This document shows, one piece after another, positions 16,349 to 24,986 of a stretch of DNA of 31,165 nt (positions are counted from its first letter, which is position 1; each line of letters opens with the position of its first letter). The notes under the pieces were generated by a model. That model was not told where the DNA came from, made no database searches, and worked only from the letters and a program-made list of their open reading frames with translations. The DNA lies in the IMG/VR virus record IMGVR_UViG_3300008120_000191, positions 1-31,165 of that record; one strand, written 5' to 3'. A program made the translations under genes and the position numbers. This DNA comes from a virus.

Positions 16349-17236
16349 ATGTCTAGACTATTTTTTAGTTCATTAAGTGGTGTTGATTACGGAGGAAGTA
16401 TTGACCCGATAACTTTAAACCCAACGGTTTATTTTCAGGTGTTTGATACAAGTTATTTAACCCCGTCATCACCTTCTTCAGGAACTTCAATTACTGAAAT
16501 TAGACAATACACGGCGGAAACTTATTCAGCAATTACCGCTGCGACCGATTGTGCCCCAACTTGGGATGTTTTGGGGGGTCAAAATTTACTTTATTTTCCC
16601 GCAATATATGGTTCTTGCTGGCCACCTCCTTGTGTTGCGACTTGTGATGGTAGTTATTATACAACGAATCAAAATATTAGTTTTATGTCTACAAGTGGGT
16701 ATTCATTTACTCTTTATCTTGTAGTAAAACCGTTATCGGGAAGAACTGCTGATATTTCAAGTAATCTAAATTTTATATTAAACGATGACCCATTATATTT
16801 ACCTTTACCAAGAACTTCAAATGTAGAATATATTGCGGTAGTCGATAATAAAGACATTTATTTAAAAACAGAAACAGATAATTATAACACAATACTAAAT
16901 GTACCAATTGAGATTAACTCTGATGAAACCGAACTTCAGTCAAAAAATTTAAGAATCTTTTCAATTAGGGCTCAAGACACTAGAGATTTAATAAACAATT
17001 CCGTTTTTACGTATGTTAATGGAATACAGACAACCGCGATGACTCAGTCAACCGTTACAACAGGAACTACAATAGGAATTGATTTTTCTTTAGGAGGAGT
17101 AAATCCAACCAATAGTATTGTAGAGGAATTATATCAAGGTTATTTTGGGGAATTAATAATTTTTAATACAATACACTCAATTGATACTCACAGTAAAATA
17201 ATAACCTTCTTAAAAAATAGGTGGGGAATATCATAA
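16349..17236 (+). CDS. Virion protein, probably lectin-like fold, 295 residues
   Basis: No named family is recognised with certainty. The order of segments resembles a concanavalin A-like lectin domain: GYSFTLYLVVKPLSG (strand), SVFTYVNGIQTTAM (the paired strands of the KxYVNG type) and a C-terminal YQGYFGELIIFNTIHS followed by a helix and RWGIS. A Cys-rich stretch (SCWPPPCVATCDG, about residues 90-102) interrupts the first half and may form disulfides or bind metal. It directly follows the 15528 fibre gene (2-base gap) and precedes the polymerase promoter region. An adsorption or fibre role is inferred. Confidence 0.55.
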   Translation: MSRLFFSSLSGVDYGGSIDPITLNPTVYFQVFDTSYLTPSSPSSGTSITEIRQYTAETYSAITAATDCAPTWDVLGGQNLLYFPAIYGSCWPPPCVATCDGSYYTTNQNISFMSTSGYSFTLYLVVKPLSGRTADISSNLNFILNDDPLYLPLPRTSNVEYIAVVDNKDIYLKTETDNYNTILNVPIEINSDETELQSKNLRIFSIRAQDTRDLINNSVFTYVNGIQTTAMTQSTVTTGTTIGIDFSLGGVNPTNSIVEELYQGYFGELIIFNTIHSIDTHSKIITFLKNRWGIS

Positions 17237-17241
17237 GTTAT

Positions 17242-17270
17242 TTGACAATTCATTAGATTAATTTTATATT
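17242..17270 (+). promoter_or_regulatory. Sigma70-like promoter before DNA polymerase
   Basis: TTGACA (17242-17247) is separated by exactly 17 bases from TATATT (17265-17270), close to the bacterial housekeeping consensus. A transcript would start near 17277, leaving a leader of about 55 bases that includes the hairpin at 17288-17304. Most other genes here lack such a -35 box. This suggests that the polymerase is expressed early from host machinery, while the TATTTAT elements serve another class. In Bacteroidota the consensus differs, so host fit is uncertain. Confidence 0.5.
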
Positions 17271-17287
17271 TATTTAGGTAAGGTAAA

Positions 17288-17304
17288 TCTCAAATAGTTT
17301 GAGA
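17288..17304 (+). promoter_or_regulatory. Leader hairpin, candidate autoregulatory operator of the polymerase mRNA
   Basis: TCTCAAATAGTTTGAGA forms a perfect 7-bp stem with a 3-base loop, 27 bases before ATG 17332. No T run follows, so it is not a terminator. T4 gp43 represses its own translation by binding a hairpin just upstream of its start; this hairpin is in a comparable place, but the loop is smaller. The operator role is inference. Confidence 0.45.
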
Positions 17305-17331
17305 GCGAATAAACCACTTTAAATTTTTATT

Positions 17332-20106
17332 ATGATTAGTCAAGAAGAAATCAAATCCTTCTTAGAGGGTAATGACCCCGAAGAACACATTGTTGCGATA
17401 GAATTCGATTACGCAACCGATTCCATTTATAAAATAAAAGAACCACCAGGACAAGGAAAGATTATCAAGAAAGATAATTTTACCGCATTTGCTTGGGTCG
17501 GAGACCTTAAAGGGATAAATTTTTATCAATCATCAAAAGCACTACAAAAAGAGGCTATGTCCAAATACGGAATTATGATTGAGAAACTTGAGACCAAAGG
17601 AAATAAAAGATTGGAAGATGGTCTTAAATTTATGGTTAAATCTTTAAAAGGTTACCGTTCACTCATACAATTCTTCAGAGATGGTGGGGCAGACCCTTGG
17701 GGAGAAAGAACAAAAGATTTAATAATGGTTCTACCTCCAGTAGAACAATATCTAATCCAAAAAGAAAAACGTTTATTTAAAGGATATGAAGAATACAACG
17801 ACATCACAAGGTTTGTATTTGACTTGGAGACGACCTCATTAGAACCAAAAGACGGTCGTATTTTTATGATTGGATTAAAAACAAATAAAGGATTTCAAAA
17901 AGTTATTGAATGTTCCGATGAAGAGCAAGAAAGAGCGGGACTTGTTGAGTTCTTTAGAATTATAGATGAGATAAAACCAACAATCATTGGTGGTTATAAC
18001 TCCGCAAATTTCGACTGGTATTGGATATTTGAAAGATGTAAGGCGTTACATTTGGATATTAAAAAGATATGTAGAACATTAAATCCGAACTACAATATTA
18101 AACAAAGTGAGAATTTACTTAAACTCGCCAATGAGGTTGAGAAATATAATCAGGTTGGAATGTGGGGTTATAATGTTATTGATATTTTACATTCGGTTAG
18201 AAGAGCTCAAGCTATTAACTCAAGTATTAAGTCAGCGGGTCTTAAATATATTACACAATATATTGAGGCAGAAGCACCTGACCGTGTTTATATTCCCCAT
18301 GAAGATATTGGTGCAATGTATCGTGATAAGAATGAGTATTGGTTAAACATTACAAACGGAAAATATAAAAGAGCGGATAAACCTGAGTTCGATAATTTAG
18401 ATACAAGATTTCCTGGAACATATATAAAAGTAACGGGGGATAATATTGTTGAGAGATATCTTGATGACGATTTGGAGGAAACCCTATTAGTCGATGATGA
18501 ATTTAATCAAGGGACATTCTTACTTGCGTCAATGGTACCAACAACTTACGAGAGAGTTTCTACTATGGGAACTGCGACTTTATGGAAGATGTTGATGTTA
18601 GCTTGGTCTTATAAATTCAAATTAGCAATTCCTAAAAAACAAGAAAAAGCGGACTTTGTAGGAGGATTATCAAGATTACTAAAAGTAGGATATTCAAAGT
18701 CAGTATTAAAACTAGATTATTCTTCACTATACCCATCTATTCAATTAGTTCATGACGTGTTCCCTGATTGTGATGTTACAGGAGCAATGAAAGGAATGTT
18801 ATCTTATTTCAGAAATACTCGTATTATGTATAAGAACTTAGCGGGGGAATGGTATGAGAAAGATAAGAAAAAATCATTATCTTATGACCGTAAACAGTTA
18901 CCTATTAAGATTTTCATTAACTCAATGTTCGGGGCTTTATCAGCACCACAAGTATTTGCTTGGGGAGATATGTTTATGGGAGAACAGATTACTTGTACGG
19001 GAAGACAATATCTTAGAATGATGATTAAGTTCTTTATGAAAAAAGGTTATACTCCGCTAGTAATGGACACCGATGGGGTCAATTTTTCAAAACCTGATGG
19101 AGTGGAGAATAGAGTTTATATTGGTAAAGGTAATAATTGGAAAGTTAAAAAGGGTAAAGAGTATAAGGGTGATGATGCTGATGTTGCAGAATTTAACGAT
19201 ATGTTTATGAGAGGTGAGATGGCATTAGATACCGATGGAACTTGGCCTTCTTGTATTAATCTTGCTCGTAAAAACTACGCGGTTATGGACGCAAAAGGTA
19301 AAATCAAATTAACAGGTAATACAATTAAATCAAAAAAACTTCCACTATATATTGAAGACTTTTTAGATAAAGGAGTTAAATACTTGCTTGAGGGTAAAGG
19401 TCAGGAGTTTGTTGAGTGGTATTACGAATACCTATCCAAGATATACAATAAAGAAATCCCACTAATGAAAATCGCCCAAAGAGCGAAAGTAAAACTTAGT
19501 ATGGATGATTATATCAAAAGGTCAAAACAAAAAACAAAGGCGGGTGGTGATATGTCGATGATGGCACATATGGAATTAGCAAGACAACATAAGTTAAATG
19601 TTAATTTGGGTGACGTTATCTATTATGTAAATAACGGGACAAAGGCTTCAGAGGGGGATGTTCAGAAGATAACAAAAAAATTAACTAAGAAACAAATAAC
19701 TGAACTTGAGGCAGCAGGTAAAAAAGTTCCTGAACCAACAAAAGAAATTCAAATTAATTGTTATATGTTAGATGCCAAAACATTAGAAAATAATCCAGGT
19801 ATGACAGGTGATTATAATGTTGCAAGAGCGGTAACAACATTTAATAAAAGGATTGAGCCATTACTTGTGGTATTTAAAGATGAAGTTAGAGATAGTTTAC
19901 TTGTTGACAAACCTGAAGATAGAGGGTTATTTACAAAAGACCAATGTGAATTAATTAATGGACACCCATTTGAACCTGAAGACCAAGATTCTTTAGAAGA
20001 AGTTTTAAAATTATCTGAAGGGGAAGTTAAGTATTGGGAGAAAAGAGGTATTGACCCTAACTATATGTATGAATTGGCTGATGAAGGGTGGGAAGAATAC
20101 ATTTAA
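17332..20106 (+). CDS. Family B DNA polymerase (T4 gp43-like)
   Basis: This 924-residue enzyme copies the phage genome and proofreads. The 3'-5' exonuclease domain has FDLETTS (D164, E166), YNSANFD (N223, F227, D228) and YNVID (Y280, D284). The polymerase domain has motif A LDYSSLYPS (D462), motif B KIFINSMFG (K526, N530, G534) and motif C MDTDG (D579, D581). All catalytic carboxylates are present, and the length is close to T4 gp43 (898). The C-terminal tail is acidic and may hold a sliding-clamp contact, though no clear motif was identified. Its stop overlaps the convergent minus-strand gene. It has its own promoter-like sequence and leader hairpin, and no Shine-Dalgarno sequence. Confidence 0.95.
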   Translation: MISQEEIKSFLEGNDPEEHIVAIEFDYATDSIYKIKEPPGQGKIIKKDNFTAFAWVGDLKGINFYQSSKALQKEAMSKYGIMIEKLETKGNKRLEDGLKFMVKSLKGYRSLIQFFRDGGADPWGERTKDLIMVLPPVEQYLIQKEKRLFKGYEEYNDITRFVFDLETTSLEPKDGRIFMIGLKTNKGFQKVIECSDEEQERAGLVEFFRIIDEIKPTIIGGYNSANFDWYWIFERCKALHLDIKKICRTLNPNYNIKQSENLLKLANEVEKYNQVGMWGYNVIDILHSVRRAQAINSSIKSAGLKYITQYIEAEAPDRVYIPHEDIGAMYRDKNEYWLNITNGKYKRADKPEFDNLDTRFPGTYIKVTGDNIVERYLDDDLEETLLVDDEFNQGTFLLASMVPTTYERVSTMGTATLWKMLMLAWSYKFKLAIPKKQEKADFVGGLSRLLKVGYSKSVLKLDYSSLYPSIQLVHDVFPDCDVTGAMKGMLSYFRNTRIMYKNLAGEWYEKDKKKSLSYDRKQLPIKIFINSMFGALSAPQVFAWGDMFMGEQITCTGRQYLRMMIKFFMKKGYTPLVMDTDGVNFSKPDGVENRVYIGKGNNWKVKKGKEYKGDDADVAEFNDMFMRGEMALDTDGTWPSCINLARKNYAVMDAKGKIKLTGNTIKSKKLPLYIEDFLDKGVKYLLEGKGQEFVEWYYEYLSKIYNKEIPLMKIAQRAKVKLSMDDYIKRSKQKTKAGGDMSMMAHMELARQHKLNVNLGDVIYYVNNGTKASEGDVQKITKKLTKKQITELEAAGKKVPEPTKEIQINCYMLDAKTLENNPGMTGDYNVARAVTTFNKRIEPLLVVFKDEVRDSLLVDKPEDRGLFTKDQCELINGHPFEPEDQDSLEEVLKLSEGEVKYWEKRGIDPNYMYELADEGWEEYI

Positions 20107-20486
20107 TCCAACTTAATACCATCGGACGAAATTATATACCAGTTGTTTTCAATTAAAACCATCTCAACACAAGCACCCTTACTTATATTAAGTTCATCAT
20201 AGTACTCATCTATCTTTCCGATAGATGGGGTTATGGTAACGTTTGTTAATACTTTAATAATAAGGTGGTCGGATTTAGAATTGTCTAAAACTAAATTACA
20301 ATGTTCGGCATTTTTGATTAAAATTAAATCTTCACCATTTGTTTTATACGAAGATTCGGTTACGACTTTTTTTAAAAACTCAGGCACTAACGGAATAAGT
20401 TTCTCAAAATATTCAATCTCTTTATGTTGTTTAATATTATAGGTTTTATCACCAATTTTTTTCCTAACCAATGTCGATTTTATCAT
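20103..20486 (-). CDS. Small hypothetical protein downstream of gp13-like gene, 127 residues
   Basis: No family is recognised. The N-terminal half is charged, with helix-like segments (EYFEKLIPLVPEFLKKVV). The C-terminal half is beta-type and ends CVEMVLIENNWYIISSDGIKLD-like, reminiscent of the short terminal strands of phage fibre or head-decoration domains, a weak likeness. Its start overlaps the gp13-like stop (ATGA), so translation is probably coupled and the protein may act in the same neck or head-completion step. The stop overlaps the polymerase stop on the other strand. Function unknown. Confidence 0.55.
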   Translation of the reverse strand: MIKSTLVRKKIGDKTYNIKQHKEIEYFEKLIPLVPEFLKKVVTESSYKTNGEDLILIKNAEHCNLVLDNSKSDHLIIKVLTNVTITPSIGKIDEYYDELNISKGACVEMVLIENNWYIISSDGIKLD

Positions 20487-21604
20487 ATTACATAAATTTG
20501 TCTTGGCATTGCGGTAAATTTCTTTTGTTTGTTTAAGTTTTCCGCAAGTAACGCCTCACGCTCCATTACTTTTTCAGGTCTTAATCTTGTTAATCTACCC
20601 TCAGCACCTGTTAATTCCTCAATTAATTTAGTTTTTTCGTCTTTTGACTCAGTCGCTAAAGATTGGTAATCCATTGTTAATTCAGAATCAGGAGTTTTTA
20701 AATTACCGCTATATTTTCCTCTTACCTTTGATAAGGTTTCTTTACAATATGCAATAAACCATCTTCTAACCCATTGTTGTGCTGGGTTATTAAGGTCTGC
20801 CCAACTAATCTTTTCAAACGGAACATCAGAAGGTAATCTAATAATATCAGGATTGTCCTTCAAACATTTATCTCTATCAGGACCATCAACCTCATAATAC
20901 CAATACCAAACCTTACCTCTCATTAATGTAGAATTTCCAAAATCAAATTTACCACCTGGTACATTCATAAGGTGAATTGCCTTCTTTCCTTCAGGAAGTG
21001 CGGTAACTCTATATGTTAATTCTCCCGCAATAATTCTTCTTTGTATATTAATCTCTTGCATTCTTAATAACATATCAAAGGCAGGCATCATAAAATATGA
21101 GCCCGAATAACCAAACTGAGAATAACCAGCGGGTCCTCCCAAACCAACACCACCTAATGCTCCAAATGTCCAAGGGTCAAATAATAAATTATTTAACTCA
21201 GCCGGAGTAAACCATAATAATTCATTTAATTCTCTACCGGCAGGAATTTCGTACATTTGTTGTCCTTTAACTAATTGTATGTAATCTTTTTTAAGAACAG
21301 AATCTCCTCCCGCTTGCAATCCAACAATTTTCGAATACGCGTAAGTATATCTTTGTTCGTAATCTAAACTTTTTGTGGTAAATGCTTTAGATAAAGATTG
21401 AGTATCTAAATTTAAATTATAAAGTGATGTCCATTGAGATTCAATTAACCAATCTTGGACATATTGCGAATAATCGTCTATTGAGAATTCTAATAGAGTG
21501 TCCATTTGTTCATCCTCTAATTCAATAGACCTTAAAGGAGCACCTAATAAGTGTCTAACTTTACGATATAAATCGCTTCTTTCTGGTTCTGCAATGATTG
21601 ACAT
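20483..21604 (-). CDS. Neck protein, T4 gp13-like
   Basis: The 373-residue protein has the arrangement expected of T4 gp13, which closes the filled head and receives the tail. An N-terminal helical block (LYRKVRHLLGAPLRSIELED, then FSIDDYSQYVQDWLIES) leads to a Gly/Phe/Tyr-rich middle (WTFGALGGVGLGG to SGSYFMMPAFDML, about residues 145-178). A helical segment with QQWVRRWFIAYCKETLSKVR follows, then a charged helical tail rich in Glu and Leu. It is somewhat longer than T4 gp13 (about 309). It sits on the minus strand, away from the gp14- and gp15-like genes. Identification is by layout read from memory, not by search. Confidence 0.65.
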   Translation of the reverse strand: MSIIAEPERSDLYRKVRHLLGAPLRSIELEDEQMDTLLEFSIDDYSQYVQDWLIESQWTSLYNLNLDTQSLSKAFTTKSLDYEQRYTYAYSKIVGLQAGGDSVLKKDYIQLVKGQQMYEIPAGRELNELLWFTPAELNNLLFDPWTFGALGGVGLGGPAGYSQFGYSGSYFMMPAFDMLLRMQEINIQRRIIAGELTYRVTALPEGKKAIHLMNVPGGKFDFGNSTLMRGKVWYWYYEVDGPDRDKCLKDNPDIIRLPSDVPFEKISWADLNNPAQQWVRRWFIAYCKETLSKVRGKYSGNLKTPDSELTMDYQSLATESKDEKTKLIEELTGAEGRLTRLRPEKVMEREALLAENLNKQKKFTAMPRQIYVI

Positions 21605-21620
21605 AATTGTGTTCTTTATA

Positions 21621-21628
21621 TATAAATA
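21621..21628 (-). promoter_or_regulatory. TATTTATA element upstream of the gp13-like gene
   Basis: GATATTTATA, read on the minus strand, fills most of the 24-base gap between the SOD-nuclease gene and the gp13-like gene and ends 16 bases before ATG 21604. A second promoter inside a tight minus-strand run would let neck genes be expressed late and separately. Confidence 0.45.
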
Positions 21629-23149
21629 TCAATCTATCTTAAAAACTAAATCACTCTTATTTAAGACAAAATTTCCTTCAACAATTTCGGTATTTGAATT
21701 ATCAAACACATATATTTTTTTTCTATTTGTGAATATTAACCAATCTGTTTCATATTCCTTAACTCCACCAGTTTCGATAAAATTAACTTTATCCCCGTCA
21801 AGTTTAATATCTTTAAAAGGTTTAACTTGAGCGGTCTTTTTACTTCCATTATAAATAATTTCACAATCAACTCCTTGTAATGTATCACTAAGATTACCAA
21901 TACTAGCAATCTTTTTAACATTATCGTTACCAAGTCTTTCTTTTAATTTTTTAACAACATAGTCTTCGTTAGTATCACCAAAACCACCTGTCTTTTTAAC
22001 GGTATCCATTAACGATTTAAATGTTGATGATTCGGGATTAAAGATTCTATTTTTAAAATAAGTTATTGCGTTTAATAATCTTGTAAGTTGTTCATCATTG
22101 TTTTCAACATTAAAGGTTATTGGTCTTTTCTTCATTGTGAAAAGAACTTTATTTATGTCGTTAACTAAGATACAAAAACAGGTATAATTTGTATTAACTC
22201 TATTAAATATTGAACGACCGGGTTCTCCCATAAAATCGTATAAACCTCTTAATGTCCCTGGAGCATATTCATTTCTTTTATAATAGTTGTCAGGAAACAC
22301 CTCAGACAAAGTTTTCTCAATCCATTCGTTAAAATCTTTCTTAATATTTGGGTACTTGTTAAATAACTCTCTATAAAAAGAGTTTTCTCTTGTACTACAT
22401 TTTTCATCCACCGATTCCGACAAAATAATTCTTCTAAAATAATTTTCGTTTAATGTTGTTTTGGTTTTCATTTCATACATTTTGTTAACAAATTCCCAAT
22501 TAACAAAATCCCAAAAACCTTTTATATATTCATCCCTTTTATTTTGGTATTTTAAATAATAAGCATGTTCCCATAAATCTAAACCTAGTAAAGGATAACC
22601 ACCTCTTTTAATAACATTCATTAGTGGGTTGTCTTGATTAGGAGTTGACATAATTTTTAATCTTCCCTTTTTGGTTAAAACAAGCCACACCCATCCTGAA
22701 CCAAATCTTTTTTGTGCAACATCTTCAAACCTTGTTTTAAAGTTTTTAAACGATTCAAAATGTTTATTTATTTTATCAAGTAGTTTATCGGAAGGGTTTT
22801 GTTTTTTTGGGGATAACATCTTCCAAAATAAAGCGTGGTTAAAAGCTCCTCCCGCATTATTTCTAATAACTTTTGGAAATCTACTTATTGATTTTACAAT
22901 TTGTTCAAGTTCTAAATCACCATAGTCTTTTTTGGATAAAGCGTCATTCAATTTCTTAACATATCCTTTATAATGTTTGTTATAATGAATATCCATTGTT
23001 TCAGAATCAATGAATTGTTTTAAAGAAGAATAAGAATAAGGTAATTTTTCAATACCGATTTTTTTCATTTCGGTTAATAAGAAATTCTTACTTTCTGACT
23101 TTTGAATTTGTTCTAATAAAACTGATGTCTTTTCTAATATACTTTTCAC
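21629..23149 (-). CDS. Mn-type superoxide dismutase fused to a PD-(D/E)XK-like nuclease domain
   Basis: This 506-residue protein starts with GTG. Residues about 36-228 are a full Fe/Mn superoxide dismutase. The four metal ligands are H55 (DIHYNKHY), H105 (GAFNHALFW), D191 and H195 (LDLWEHAYY). G101 and Q172 (STPNQDNPLM) match the manganese rather than the iron type. It should convert superoxide to peroxide and oxygen. Residues about 235-385 are unassigned. Residues about 386-506 fit a PD-(D/E)XK nuclease core: E395 in a helix, D428 (GVDCEI) and Q441-x-K443 (TAQVK). Normal SODs are about 200 residues, so the extra 280 are remarkable. Leu-x-Glu sites in its leader (NFLLTE) suggest prohead processing. 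The SOD assignment is firm, the nuclease likely. Confidence 0.85.
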   Translation of the reverse strand: MKSILEKTSVLLEQIQKSESKNFLLTEMKKIGIEKLPYSYSSLKQFIDSETMDIHYNKHYKGYVKKLNDALSKKDYGDLELEQIVKSISRFPKVIRNNAGGAFNHALFWKMLSPKKQNPSDKLLDKINKHFESFKNFKTRFEDVAQKRFGSGWVWLVLTKKGRLKIMSTPNQDNPLMNVIKRGGYPLLGLDLWEHAYYLKYQNKRDEYIKGFWDFVNWEFVNKMYEMKTKTTLNENYFRRIILSESVDEKCSTRENSFYRELFNKYPNIKKDFNEWIEKTLSEVFPDNYYKRNEYAPGTLRGLYDFMGEPGRSIFNRVNTNYTCFCILVNDINKVLFTMKKRPITFNVENNDEQLTRLLNAITYFKNRIFNPESSTFKSLMDTVKKTGGFGDTNEDYVVKKLKERLGNDNVKKIASIGNLSDTLQGVDCEIIYNGSKKTAQVKPFKDIKLDGDKVNFIETGGVKEYETDWLIFTNRKKIYVFDNSNTEIVEGNFVLNKSDLVFKID

Positions 23150-23164
23150 AAATATTTATTTTAT

Positions 23165-23172
23165 AATAAATA
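23165..23172 (-). promoter_or_regulatory. TATTTATT element upstream of the SOD-nuclease gene
   Basis: A minus-strand TATTTATT copy (AATATTTATT in context) sits in the 23-base gap between the helicase stop and the GTG start, ending 15 bases before the start. It matches the elements before neighbouring genes. Confidence 0.35.
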
Positions 23173-24936
23173 TTATGTTATTGAATTAATTTTATTCATA
23201 ATCTGTTCTACGATATCACCTTTATCTAAATTGTCACCCATTACAGTTTCAATTACAGATTTCTTTGAGTTTACAATATCATATATTGACCCCTCAATAG
23301 TATTTTCAAATATTGGGTAATAAACAAGGACATTATTTTTTTGACCATATCTATACGCTCTATCTTCGGCTTGAGATAAATCACCAGGAACAAATGATAG
23401 GTCATTAATGATTACCGATTCCGCCGCGGTTAATGTTAACCCAACTCCTGCCGCCTTAACGTTACCAACAAATACTTTTATTTTATCGTTTTCTTGGAAT
23501 TGGTCAACCGCATATTGTCTTTGTGGTTTAGAAGAACTTCCGTCTAATCTTACCGCTTGTTTACCAAAGTGGTCGGCAATACGATTTAAAGTATCTGTAA
23601 AGTTTGTGAATATGATAACTTTCTTTTCTTGGTCAATTATGTTTTGAGCAAGTTCAATAGTATGTTCTATTTTTTCTTCAGCAATTACTTGTCTTACTTT
23701 CATAAGTTTTGTAAACTGAATTGTTAGCGATTTTGATTCCTCACCCTTTGTTCTATACCAATCAAAGTATTCTCCCATTAACCCTTCATATAATTTAGAC
23801 CTCAACCTTAAATAAACGGGGGTAATAATCTTTTCAGGTAAATCCAATACTTCCGTTTTCAATCTTCTTAATACTTGTTTTGAAGTTCTATCTCTTAGTT
23901 CTTCTAAGTTAGACGCTCCTGATACATTCCAAATCTTTCTGTTACCGGCTTTAAATTGATACCCTTGACAATATCTGATAGCGTAAGCCATCCAATTCTG
24001 AGCAACAGGACTTTCAATTAGTTGAAGTAAATTGAAATAATTCATTGGTCTGTTTGTCATTGGTGTTCCTGTTAATAACCAAAGAGTATCGGCTTTTTTA
24101 GAAAAATGATTTACGAGTTTTGTTCTTTGAGCTTGGCCATTTTGAATGTAATGAGCCTCATCAATTATAATAAGTTCAGGTTTAAACTTACCAATAAATG
24201 AATTATCTTTATCTTTTAAATCATAAAAGTTTTTAAGGATATCGTAATTAGTAATTACAAAATCGTGTTCTAATGAAAAGTTTTTACCCTCACAAATAAA
24301 AATACTTCTGTCCGTATAGTTTCTAATCTCCCTTTCCCAATTAATCTTTAAAGATGCGGGACAGATAATTAAGACTTTTTTAGCATTTGTTTCTAAAGCG
24401 GCGATAGTCGCTGAGGTAGTTTTACCAACACCCATATCATCCGCCAATATAAATCTTTTAGAACCAACCAATTTTTCTATCGCCTCTTTTTGATGATTTA
24501 AGGGTGGTCTATGAGAATATTTAAAGTAGTCAATTTCGACCACTTTAGTTGTGTGAGTTTTTAGTAAGGCTCCTTTGGGTAACCAAAAATCGTGTATTGT
24601 TTCACCCGAAAAAACTTTACCCCAAATATGATAGGATTTTTCTTTTTCTGATAATAACTTCTCAACCCAAACTTCAGTTGGTATTTCAGTATATAATTTC
24701 TCATCGGCAATTTTCTTTGCGAAGTATGGGTCTAAATCGACCCACTTCTTAGCAACCCTTGGTGTTTTGTTGTGATTGTTAATTATATATTCTGATTGTG
24801 AACGAGTGGGATAAAACTTTTTGTTAGTATCTTTTTGGTGTTTTAATTTTAATATAAAATTATTTGCACCATCATATGAATCCAATAAAGATAATGCGGT
24901 GTGTTCGATAAGATTATTTGTCAGACCTGAAGTCAC
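23173..24936 (-). CDS. SNF2-family helicase/translocase, SMARCAL1-like
   Basis: This 587-residue protein starts with GTG. It has a full superfamily 2 motor of SNF2 type: motif I ADDMGVGKT (K172), motif Ia ICPASLKINW, motif II DEAH (259-262), motif III LTGTP (288-292), motif V around NVKAAGVGLTLT (492-503) and motif VI QAEDRAYRYGQ (522-532). Compact SNF2 proteins of the SMARCAL1 kind anneal DNA and remodel stalled forks, and a role in phage recombination, replication or repair follows by inference. The first 140 residues are not assigned. T4's comparable enzyme, UvsW, belongs to a different helicase branch, so this may substitute for it. It diverges from the gp14-like gene and shares a palindromic element with it. 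Confidence 0.85.
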   Translation of the reverse strand: MTSGLTNNLIEHTALSLLDSYDGANNFILKLKHQKDTNKKFYPTRSQSEYIINNHNKTPRVAKKWVDLDPYFAKKIADEKLYTEIPTEVWVEKLLSEKEKSYHIWGKVFSGETIHDFWLPKGALLKTHTTKVVEIDYFKYSHRPPLNHQKEAIEKLVGSKRFILADDMGVGKTTSATIAALETNAKKVLIICPASLKINWEREIRNYTDRSIFICEGKNFSLEHDFVITNYDILKNFYDLKDKDNSFIGKFKPELIIIDEAHYIQNGQAQRTKLVNHFSKKADTLWLLTGTPMTNRPMNYFNLLQLIESPVAQNWMAYAIRYCQGYQFKAGNRKIWNVSGASNLEELRDRTSKQVLRRLKTEVLDLPEKIITPVYLRLRSKLYEGLMGEYFDWYRTKGEESKSLTIQFTKLMKVRQVIAEEKIEHTIELAQNIIDQEKKVIIFTNFTDTLNRIADHFGKQAVRLDGSSSKPQRQYAVDQFQENDKIKVFVGNVKAAGVGLTLTAAESVIINDLSFVPGDLSQAEDRAYRYGQKNNVLVYYPIFENTIEGSIYDIVNSKKSVIETVMGDNLDKGDIVEQIMNKINSIT

Positions 24937-24974
24937 AATATTTTAATAAACTTAATTAAAACAATAATAAGAAG

Positions 24975-24986
24975 TATTTATAAATA
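24975..24986. promoter_or_regulatory. Palindromic TATTTATAAATA element between divergent genes
   Basis: This perfect 12-bp palindrome reads the same on both strands and includes the element for both directions. It lies 42 bases upstream of the helicase GTG (minus) and reaches the gp14-like ATG (plus). It could serve both genes. On the plus side it leaves almost no leader, so a leaderless transcript or another upstream start is required there. Confidence 0.45.

Noticed and set aside
17288-17304. Leader hairpin of the polymerase gene considered as a terminator of the upstream fibre gene.
   Set aside because: There is no T run after the stem and the promoter-like sequence lies before it, so a leader element is the better reading.
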